DNA of 64,000 nt. Origin: Prorocentrum cordatum. Its lineage: Eukaryota; Sar; Dinophyceae; Prorocentrales; Prorocentraceae. The DNA is taken from positions 147,501-211,500 of the forward strand of contig CAUYUJ010014210.1 in the NCBI GenBank assembly GCA_963575745.1, read 5' to 3'. The notes under the pieces are model-generated. The model worked only from the letters and a program-made list of their open reading frames with translations, was not told the origin of the DNA and made no database searches. A program made the position numbers and the translations under genes. Of the stretch, positions 54,693-64,000 are shown in pieces (within the stretch, counting starts at the first letter, position 1; the number at the start of each line of letters is the position of its first letter).

Positions 54693-56428
54693 ACATGATC
54701 GACCCACGAACCCGGAAAGGAATATAGAAATGTAAGGCATTGTAACATTTCAAAGACACCTGATTGGGCGACGGGCACATGCAATGCTGAATGTATCGAT
54801 GATGATGTACTGTGCCGAGGGCTGTGCTGTGCTACGCCGTGCTGAACTGCGATGTGCCATGCCGCGATTGTGCTCTATATAGCGTTGTGGATCGAGTCCC
54901 CCCTGGCATCCGAATCCTCACCGAACTGATCTGGAGCGTAAGCTCCAGCTGCCTGAACAGCTGGTAGCTGCCCCAGAACTAATCGACAGAGGGAACATGC
55001 CAGGAGGACGCGCCGCGGAACGTCCCAAGGGACGCGCCAGGCGACGTGCCAGGGGACGTGCCATGGGGACGCACCGCGGGACGTGCCAAGGGGACGCGCT
55101 ACGGAACGTGCCAATGGACGTGCCGAGGGACGTGCCAGGGGACGCGCCGCGCGACGTGCCAAGTGGACTCGCCACGGAACGCGCCAAGGAACGTGCCAAG
55201 GTGCATAGTTGAGTGTATCGATCTTGATGTACCGTGCCGACGGCTGTGCTGTGCTGGGCCGTGCTGAACTGCGATGTGCCATGCCGCGATTGTGCTCAAT
55301 ATAGCGTTGTGGATCGAGTCCTCCCTGGCATCCGAGTCCTCACCGAACTGATCTGGAGCGTAAGCTCGAGCTGCCTGAGCATATGGTAGCTGCCCCAGAA
55401 CTAATCGACAGAGGGAACATGCCAGGAGGACGCGCCGCGGAACGTCCCAAGGGACGCGCCAGGCGACGTGCCAGGGGACGTGCCATGGGCACGCACCGCG
55501 GGACGTGCCAAGGGGACGCGCTACGGAACGTGCCAATTGACGTGCACCGCGCGACGTGCACTGGGGGACTCGCCACGGGACGCTCCGCGGAACGTGCCAG
55601 GCAACATGCCAGGCTGCAATGCTAAGGGTATCGATATTGATGTACCGTGCCGAGGGCTGTGATGTGCCTGGGCGACCTGGACACGTGAAAACACGCGTTT
55701 CGCTCAAGACGTTGTTAGCACATCCTCATGCTAGACATCCGCCTGGGCAACCTGGACACGTGCAAACAAGCGTCTCGCTCGAGACATCCTCAACAAATAC
55801 TCATGCTAGACATCCGCCTGGGCGACCTGGACACGTGAAAACAAGCCTCTGGTTCGAGAAATCCTCAACAAATCCTCATGCTAGACATCTGTCTGGGCCA
55901 CCTGGAGGCGTGAAACCAAGCGTCTCGCTCGAGACATCCTCAAGACCTGGGCACGTGAAAACAAGCAATCCACTTGAGAGATCCTCAGAAATCATGTCCC
56001 CAGGAAAAAACAATCTATAACACAAAACAAGGGTTTCGCTCGAGACATCCTCAACAAATTCTGAAAAACTAGCGTTTCGCTCGAGACATCCTCAAATTTT
56101 GATTCGCCGGCCCTACGCGACCTCGTTATTTATCGCAAAAGAAATTCGCCGGCCCTACAGCCGTCAAAACCGGGGGGAAACCAACTAAAAGAGAACCCTG
56201 GGCTCAGGCCCTTTCCGGGAATTATGAAAACAATCGTTTCTCGCCTCGAGACAATGCTCTAAAATGATTCCGCCGTCCCTCTTCGACCTCGTTTTTTACG
56301 CGACCTCGTTTTTTAATCGCAGAATAATTCCGCCTTCCCCCTTCAAATCAAAACCGGGTTAAACCACCTAAAGAGAACACTGGGCCTATGCCCTTTCCGG
56401 CAAAAAAAAAAAAAAAAAAAAAAAAAAA
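54693..56428 (+). repeat. Composite repeat 9: two tails and a poly-A end
   Basis: Head, blocks at 54781 and 55204 with 10-13-bp arrays, 74-75-bp modules (55665-56095), and a full tail (56100-56222). A second tail (56262-56400) follows, ending in CCTTTCCGGC and a 27-A run. Confidence 0.85.
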
Positions 56429-56432
56429 AGCA

Positions 56433-59167
56433 AACTGATCGACCCACGAGCCCCGAAAGGAATATAGAACTGTAACACATGGCAGCGTTTTCAAAGACAC
56501 CTGATTGGGTGACGGGCAAATGCAATGCTGAGTGTATCGATCTTGATGTACCCTGCCAAGGGCTGTGCTGTGCTGCGCCGTGCTGAATTGCGATGTGCCA
56601 TGGCGCGACTGCGCTCTATAGCGTCGTGGATCGAGTCCTCCTTTGCATCCGAGTACTGACCGAACTGATCTGGATCTTAAGCTCGAGCTGCCTGAACACA
56701 TAGTAGCTGCCCCAGAGCTAATGGACAGGGAACATGCCAGGAGGACGCGCCGCGAAACGTCCCAAGGGATGCGCCAGGCGACGTGCCAGGGGACGCGCCA
56801 TGGGGTCGCACCGTAGGACGTGCCAAAGGGACGCGCTACGGAACGTGCCAATGGATGTGCCACGGAATGCGCCAGGGGACGCGCCACGCGACGTGCCAGG
56901 GGGACTCGCCAAGGGACGCCCCACGGAACGCGCCAAGTTGCAATGCTGAGTGTATCGATCTTGATGTACCCTGCCGAGGGCTGTGCTGTGCTGCACCGTG
57001 CTGAATTGCGATGTGCCATGCCGCGACTGTGCTCTATAGCGTCGTGGATCGAGTCCTCCTTTGCATCCGAGTCCTGACCGAACTGATCTGGATCTTAAGC
57101 TCGAGCTGCCTGAACACATAGTAGCTGCCCCAGAGCTAATGGACAGGGGAACATGCCAGCATGCCAGGAGGACGCGCTGCGAAACGTCCCAAGGGATGCG
57201 CCAGGCGACGTGCCAGGGGACGCGCCATGGGGTCGCACCGTAGGACGTGCCAAAGGGACGCGCTACGGAACGTGCCAATGGATGTGCCACGGAATGTGCC
57301 AGGGGACGCGCCACGCGACGTGCCAGGGGGACTCGCCAAGGGACGCCCCACGGAACGTGCCAAGGAACGTGCCATTTGCAATGCTGAGTGTATCGATCTT
57401 GATGTACCCTGCCGAGGGCTGTGCTGTGCTGCACCGTGCTGAATTGCGATGTGCCATGCCGCGGTTGTGCTTATAGCGTCGTGGATCGAGTCTTCCTTTG
57501 CATCCGAGTCCTGACCCCGAAGGCCGCCCCCCCGCTCGAGACATCCCCCAATTTTGCAAAACCAGCGTTTCGCTCGAGACATCTTCAACAAATTATGAAA
57601 AACAAGCGTTTCGCTGGAGAAATCCTGTCAAAACCCGAAGAAATCAAAATTCCTGAGTGCGGGACGCGGCACGCGCGAGACATCCTCGGAATTCCTGCGC
57701 GAGGAGCGCTTTTCCGTGTCGCGATCGGCTCTGCAAAACCAGCGTTTCGCTCGAGACATCCTCAACAAATTATGAAACCAAGCGTTTCGCATCATCGACA
57801 TCCCCAACTCTGCAAACCAGCGTTTCGCACGAAACGTGCCACTGGATGTGCCACGGAAATGTGCCAGGGTACGCGCCACGCGACGTGCCAGGGGGACTCG
57901 CCAAGGGACTCCCCACGGAACGTCCAAGGAACGTGCCATTGCATGCTGATTGTATCGATCTTGATGTACCGTGCCGAGGGCTGTGCTGTGCTGCACCGTG
58001 CTGAATTGCGATGTGCCATGCCGCGGTTGTGCTCTACAGCGTCGTGGATCGAGTCTTCCTTTGCATCCGAGTCCTGACCGAACTGATCTGGATCTGAAGC
58101 TCGAGCTGCCTGAACACATAGTAGCTGCCCCAGAGCTAATTGACAGGGGGACATGCCAGGAGGACGCGCCGCGAAACGTCCCAAGGGACGCGCCAGGCGA
58201 CGTGCCAGGGGACGTGCCATGGGGTCGCACCGTAGGACGTGCCAAAAGGACGCGCTACGGCGCTACGGAACGTGCCAATGGATGTGCCACGGAATGTGCC
58301 AGGGGACGCGCCACGCGACGTGCCAGGGGGACTCTCCAAGGGACGCCCCACGGAACGTGCCAAGGAACGTGCCAAGTTGCAATGCTGAGTGTATCGATCT
58401 TGATGTACCCTGCCGAGGGCTGTGCTGTGCTGCACCGTGCTGAATTGCGATGTGCCATGCCGCGGTTGTGCTCTATAGCGTCGTGGATCGAGTCCTCCTT
58501 TGCATCCGAGTCCTGACCCACGAGGACCCCGCTCGAGACATCCCCCAATTTTGCAAAACCAGCGTTTCGATCGAGACATCCTCAACAAATTATGAAAAAC
58601 AAGCGTTTCGCTTGAGAAATCCTGTCAAAACCCAAAGAAATCAAAATTCCTGCGTGCGGGACGCGGCACGCGCGAGACATCCTCGGAATTCCTGCGCGAG
58701 GAGCGCTTTTCCGTGTCGCGGTCGGCTCTGCAAAACCAGCGTTTCGCTCGAGACATCCTCAACAAATTCTGAAACCAAGCGTTTCGCTCGAGACATCCCC
58801 AACTCTGCAAAACCAGCGTTTCGCTCGAGACATCCTCAACAAATTCTGAAAAACAAGCGTTTCGCTAGGGACATCCTCAATTTTTAATTCGCCGGCCCTA
58901 CGCGACCTCGTTATTTATCGCAAAAGAAATTCGCCGGCCCTACAGCCGTCAAAACCGGGGGTAAACCTACTAAAAGAGAACCCTGGGCTCGAGCCCTTTC
59001 CGGGAATTATGAAAAACAATCGTTTCGCTCGAGACATGCTCTAAAATGATTCCGCCGGCCCTCTTCGACCTCGTTTTTATCGCAGAATAATTCCGCCGGC
59101 CCCCTTCAAATCAAAACCGGGGGTAAACCAACTAAAAGAGAGAACCCTGGGCCTATGCCCTTTCCGG
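56433..59167 (+). repeat. Composite repeat 10: multiple blocks, two tails
   Basis: The head is degenerate (ACTGATCGACCCACGAGCCC). CAATGCTGAGTGTATCGATC blocks lie at 56522, 56940, 57378 and 58380, plus a truncated one at 57950. They are interleaved with CTCGAGACATCC and CCTGCGCGAGGAGCGCTTTT modules (57535-57835 and 58530-58870). Tails are at 58888-59009 and 59050-59167. The final CCGGCAAAAAG runs straight into a coding-like segment. Confidence 0.8.
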
Positions 59168-59560
59168 CAAAAAGCAACAAGCAAGTGGAAGAGGCAGAGG
59201 TCGAGGACACAGTCCTCGACAGGGAGGAGGGAAAGGAACAACATGCGCTCTGCAGGCGCGGCCACGTTACCGCATCAGCGACATCGGAGAGAACCCGCAG
59301 CGAGCGGACAGATCTAGGATGGGCTGGGGATCCGCCGCGAGACGATGCAAAACGCATGGCAAATGGAAAATGGAAGAGGGGAGACATGCGTAGAGTGAGG
59401 AAGGATGAGGAGGATGCTGGTGGGGGGCACTGGAAGGAGGCTGTAACGCAAAGGTATGGACAAAACCTTTGCTGCACGCGCGCCCGCTTGCAGCCCAGGC
59501 ATCCAAGGAAAACCTGGAGCCCTGGGGCGGAGGAGACTGTGCGTCGCCCGGGACATTGAT
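59168..59560 (+). CDS. Charged helical exon candidate
   Basis: The plus strand reads SNKQVEEAEVEDTVLDREEG, then RRGHVTASATSERTRSERTD, then AKRMANGKWKRGDMRRVRKD and EDAGGGHWKEAVTQRYGQN. Composition is balanced and charged. It starts at the AAAAAG end of a composite tail, which could act as an acceptor. Minus-strand frames here are more hydrophobic and less convincing. Unassigned. Confidence 0.35.
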
Positions 59561-59883
59561 TTCCCCAAACACAAACCAGGAATACACAAAGTTTGGCGCG
59601 CCACGGAACATTGCGTATGTTTTTGTTGTTACCTAACAGCGAAGACTGATAGGTTTCTAGTAGGGTCAAAAGAAAGCATCATGACTCCCGAGGGGGTCGG
59701 GGCGGGATCCGGACAAGGTGCCCCGGGAAACCTCCGGAAAACCGGGGACTCCTTTTTTAGCCAACAGTAACGCACTTCGTGGTCTTCGAGTTCCCAGAAC
59801 TCCATTCCTGGGCATGATTTTGAATGCCCGGAGCCAACTGTAGGCCACTTTGTGTTCTTCGAGTTCCCAGACCCTAGTAGACA
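59561..59883. other. No gene; short direct repeat
   Basis: TCTTCGAGTTCCCAGA occurs at 59782 and 59857 within related 75-bp segments. Nothing else is seen. Confidence 0.5.
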
Positions 59884-61465
59884 ACATGATGGACCCACGA
59901 ACCCGGAAAGGGATATAGACATGTGGAGCATGGACACGTTTTCATGATACCCAACTGGGCAACACCTCACGAAACATCCCACGAGACACCTCACGAAACA
60001 GCCCACGAGACACCTCACGAAACATTTCACGAGACACCTCACGAAACATTTCACGAGACACCCCGCGAAACATTCCACGAGACACCCCACGAAACATTCC
60101 ACGACGACAGGCAACCACTCAACCAAGGCGGTGTGGTCGTGCTGGGGAGTGGTCGTGCTGGGGTGTGGTCGTGCTGGGGGGTGGTCGTGCTGGGGGGTGG
60201 TCGTGCTGGGGGGGTGGTCGTGCTGGGGGGTGGTCGTGCTGGGGCGTGGTCGTGCTGGGGCGTGGTCGTGCTGGGGCGTGGTCGTGCTGGGGCGTGGTCG
60301 TGCTGGGGCGTGGTCGTGCTGGGGTGTGGTCGTGCTGTGGTAAGGTCGTGCTGGGGTGCGGTCGTGCTGGGGTGTGGTCGTGCTGGGGTGGGGTCGTGCT
60401 GGGGTGTGATCGTGCTGGGGTGGGGTCGTGCTGGGGTGTGGTCGTGCTGGGGTGTGGTCGTGCTAGGGTGGGGTCGTGCTGGGGTGGGGTCGTGCTGGGG
60501 AGTGGTCGTGCTGGGGGGTGGTCGTGCTGGGGTGTGGTCATGCTGGGGCGTGGTCGTGCTGGGGTGGGGTCGTGCTGGGGTGGGGTCGTGCTGGGGTGGG
60601 TTCGTGCTGGGGTGCTCCGCACCCTGTGATTTATCGATCGGGTCGTGCTGGGGTGTGGTCGTGCTGGGGTGTGGTCGTGCTGGGGTGTGGTCGTGCTGGG
60701 GAGTGGTCGTGCTGGGGTGTGGTCGTGCTGGGGTGTGGTCGTGCTGGGGAGTGGTCGTGCTGGGGGGGTGGTCGTGCTGGGGGGTGGTCGTGCTGAGGCG
60801 TGTTCGTGCTGGGGCGTGGTCGTGCTGAGGCGTGGTCGTGCTGGGGTGTGGTCGTGCTGTGGTGAGGTCGTGCTGGGGTGTGGTCGTGCTGGGGTGTGTC
60901 TTGCTGGGGTAGGGTCGTGCTGGGGTCGGGTCGTGCTGGGGTGTGGTCGTGCTGGGGTATGGTCGTGCTGGGGGGGGTCGTGCTGGGGTGGGGTCGTGCT
61001 GGGGTCTGTCGTGCTGGGGTGTGGTCGTGCTGGGGTATGGTCGTGCTAGGGTGGGGTCGTGCATTTCGCTCGAGACATCCTGCCAAAATTCCAGGAAATC
61101 GTACAAAAACAAACGAATTAGTCGAGACATCATCGAAATTCCTTCGCGCGGGGCGCTTTTCCGCGTCGCGGTCGGCTCTGCAAAACAAGCGTTTCGCTCG
61201 AGAATCCTCGGCAAACTCTGCGGAGCAAGCGTTTCGCTCGAGACATCCTCAACTCTGCAAAACCAGCGTTTCGCTCGAGACATCCTCAACAAAATCTGAA
61301 AAACAAGCGTTTCGCTCGAGACATCCTCAAATTTTAATTCGCCGGCCTCCTTCGACCTCGTTATTTATCAGGGAAAAAATTAGCCGGCCTCCCTCAAGCA
61401 GGCACCGGGGGACAGGTTTACCTACTAAAAGAGAACCCTGGGCCGATGCCCTTTCCGGGGAAAAA
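59884..61465 (+). repeat. Composite repeat 11: 24-bp and 16-bp arrays, complete
   Basis: The head is of the GATGGACCC / AAAGGGATATAGACATG variant. The 24-bp array is at 59965-60110. The 16-bp array (60130-61063) is broken once by CACCCTGTGATTTATCGATC (60620). CTCGAGACATCC modules follow (61068-61330), then a tail (61337-61465). Internal order and even variant positions closely parallel repeat 2. Confidence 0.85.
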
Positions 61466-61760
61466 TAGATACTGGTAGTGTCTATCTTTGGTGCACGCCT
61501 GCTATGGCGAAACCGCAACGCATCTGAGTCGGAGCGCGCGAAACGCGAGTCTATTTTTATGTTGTTTTGGTATGCAGTTCGTGTGAACAAATGAAAATAG
61601 ACACGTGTAAAATAGATAATGTTGTCAAAATAGATACGGGATCCGCTTTTTAGGAAAATGGACACTAATAGACACGCTTCTTAGTTAAACATAGATACGC
61701 ATTGCAATTTCCTTGAGTTGAACATAGAAACTCATCAAAACACATAGAAACTGGCTAGAA
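61466..61760. other. AT-rich host island with recurring TAGATAC/TAGACAC
   Basis: GC is clearly below its surroundings. TAGATAC, ATAGACAC and ATAGAAAC motifs recur about ten times irregularly. No open frame of note. Confidence 0.6.
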
Positions 61761-63358
61761 ACATGATCGACCCACGAACCCGGAAAGGAATCTAGAAATG
61801 TAACGCATGGCAGCGTTTTCGAAGACACCTGATTGGGTGACGGGCAAGTGCAATGCTGATTGTATCGATCTTGATGTACCGTGCCGAAGTCTGTGCTGTG
61901 CTGCACCGTGCTGAATTGCGATGTGCCATGCCGCGGTTGTGCTCTATAGCGTCGTGGATCGAGTCATCCTTTGCATCCGAGTCCTGACCGAACTGATCTG
62001 GATCTTAAGCTCGAGCTGCCTGAACACATAGTAGCTGCCCCAGAGCTAATTGACAGGGGACATGCCAGGAGGACGCGCCGCGAAACGTCCCAAGGGACGC
62101 GCCAGGCGACGTGCCAAGGGACGTGCCATGGGGTCGCACCGTAGGACGTGCCAAGGGGACGCGCTACGGAACGTGCCAATGGATGTGCCACGGAATGTGC
62201 CAGGGGACGCGCGACGCGACGTGCCAGGGGGACTCGCTAAGGGACGCCCCACGGAACGTGCCAAAGAACGTGCCAGGTTGCAATGCTGATTGTATCGATC
62301 TTGATGTACCGTGCCGAAGTCTGTGCTGTGCTGCACCGTGCTGAATTGCGATGTGCCATGCCGCGGTTGTGCTCTATAGCGTCGTGGATCGAGTCCTCCT
62401 TTGCATCCGAGTCCTGACCGAACTGATCTGGATCTTAAGCTCGAGCTGCCTGAACACATAGTATCTGCCGCAGAGCTAATTGACAGGGGGACATGCCAGG
62501 AGGACGCGCCGCGGAACGTCTTAAGGGACGCGCCAGGCGACATGCCAAGGGACGTGCCATGGGGACGCACCGCGGGACGTGCCAAGGGGACGCGCTACAG
62601 AACGTGCTGGGGACAAGCGTTTCGCTCGAGACATCCTGTCAAAATCCTCAGTCTAGACATCCGCCTGGCGACCTGGACACGTGAAAACAAACGTTTCGGT
62701 CAGCACATCCTCAACACATTCTCATGCTAGACATCCGCCTGGGCGATCTGGACACGTGAAAACAAGTAGTTCGCTCGAGACATCCTCAACACATCTTCAT
62801 GTGAGACGTCCGCCTGGGTGGCCTGGGCACGTGAAAACAAGCGTTTCGCTCGAGACGTTTTCAACACCTCCTCATTCTAAACATCCGCCTTGGCGACCTG
62901 CACACGTGAAAGCAAACGTCTCGCTCGAGACATCCTCAACACATCTTCATGTTAGACATCCGCCTGGGCGACCTGGACACGTGAAAACAAGCGTATCTCT
63001 CGAGACATTCTCAACACATCCTCATGCTAGGCATCCGCCTGGGCAGCCTGGACACGTGAAAACAAGCATCTCGATCGAGACTTCCTCAACACCTCCTCAT
63101 TCTAGACATCGCCTGGGCGACGAGGACGCGTGAAACCAAGCGTCTCGCTCGAGGCATCCTCAACAAATCCTGGCGCTTGACCTCTGCCTGGGCAACCTGG
63201 AGGCGTGAAACCAAGCGTCTCGCTCGAGACATCCTCAAGACCTGGGCACGTGAAAACAAGCATTTCACTTGAGAGAACCTCAGAATTCAGGTCCCCAGGA
63301 GAGGACAATCTATAACACAAAACAAGCGTTTCGCTCGAGACATCCTCAACAAATTCTG
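61761..63358 (+). repeat. Composite repeat 12: tail missing
   Basis: Head, blocks at 61850 and 62280 with 10-13-bp arrays, then about ten 74-75-bp modules (62610-63350; CTAGACATCCGCCTGGGCGA, GACACGTGAAAACAAGCG). It ends at CAACAAATTCTG, directly before the next head. Confidence 0.85.
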
Positions 63359-63359
63359 A

Positions 63360-64000
63360 ACATGATCGACCCACGAACCCGGAAAGGAATATAGAAATGT
63401 AAGGCATGGCAACGTTTGAAAGACACCTGATTGGGCGACGGGCAAATACAATGCTTAATGTATCGATTTTGATGTACCGTGCCGAGAGCTGTGCTGTGCT
63501 GCGCTGTGCTGAACTGCGATGTGCCATGCCGCGATTGTGTCTATAGCGTTGTGGATCGAGTCCTCCTTTGCACACGAGTCCTGACCGAACCGACCTAGAT
63601 CTTAAGCTCGAGCGGCCTCAGCACATAGTAGCTGCCCCAGAGCTAATGGACAGGGGGACATGCCAGGAGGACGCGCCGCGGAACGTCCCAAGGGACGCGC
63701 CAGGCGACGTGCCAAGGGACGTGCCACGAAGACGCACCGCGGGACGTGCCGAGGGGACGCGCTACGGAACGTGCCAATGGACGTGCCAATGGACGTGCCA
63801 GGAGACGCGCCGCGCGACGTGCCAGGGGGACTCGCCACGGGACGCGCCACGGAACGTGCCGAAGTTGCAATGCTGAGTGTATCGATCTTGATGTACCGTG
63901 CCGTGGGCTGTGCTGTGCTGCGCTGTGCTGAACTGCGACGTGCCATGCCGCGATTGTGCTCTATAGCGTTGTGGATCGAGTCCTCCTTTGCACACGAGTC
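63360..64000 (+). repeat. Composite repeat 13: cut by window end
   Basis: Head, a block at 63450 with its 10-13-bp array, and the start of a second block (63868 on). The sequence ends inside the block. Confidence 0.85.

Overview
The window looks like nuclear DNA of a dinoflagellate; I cannot name the genus. The grounds are high GC, very few open genes, exons scattered between long repeat tracts, a polycystin-type cation channel with an EF-hand exon, and a decayed non-LTR retrotransposon of the AP-endonuclease type. There is no bacterial or organellar gene organisation. I see no rRNA or tRNA gene, no recognisable spliced-leader exon and no CRISPR array. One assembly gap (11031-11130) is present.

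Layout. 1-5.7 kb: purine (GGA), GGT and about 350-bp tandem repeats. 5.75-7.2 kb: a 196-bp inverted-repeat element, then a decayed minus-strand reading frame. 7.2-11 kb: short tandem repeats, TCC tracts with a small coiled-coil exon, and a 1.4-kb element with 40-bp inverted ends. 11.1-12.7 kb: a satellite with a two-monomer higher-order period. 13.9-18.84 kb: three copies of a composite repeat. 18.84-21.93 kb (minus): the best gene, with candidate exons for a polycystin-like pore and for two EF-hands. 22.3-25.4 kb: several short minus-strand exon candidates. 26.5-28.3 kb (plus): retrotransposon relic. 28.5-36.5 kb: microsatellites, hairpin repeats, one Cys-rich minus-strand exon and one composite repeat. 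36.7-38.7 kb (minus): a 654-codon frame broken by a single TAG. 38.8-44.5 kb: microsatellites and a 337-bp inverted-repeat element. 44.5-64 kb: mostly composite repeats, with short host islands between them, one holding a broken alpha-helical gene (51.6-52.6 kb).

The most unusual content is the composite repeat family. Thirteen copies cover about a third of the window. Most share a head (GATCGACCCACGAACCCGG, followed by AAAGG) and a tail ending in GCCCTTTCCGGGAAAAA; head and tail carry a short mutual inverted repeat (CCCGGAAAGG). Between them lie interchangeable minisatellites: 16 bp, 24 bp, 10-13 bp, 42 bp and about 63 bp. Two variants of the head go with different arrays. The arrays produce long open frames on both strands that are not genes.

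The genes do not form an operon or an evident pathway. The pore and EF-hand exons lie in the same orientation and may belong to one calcium-responsive channel gene. All other coding calls are fragments of unknown function.
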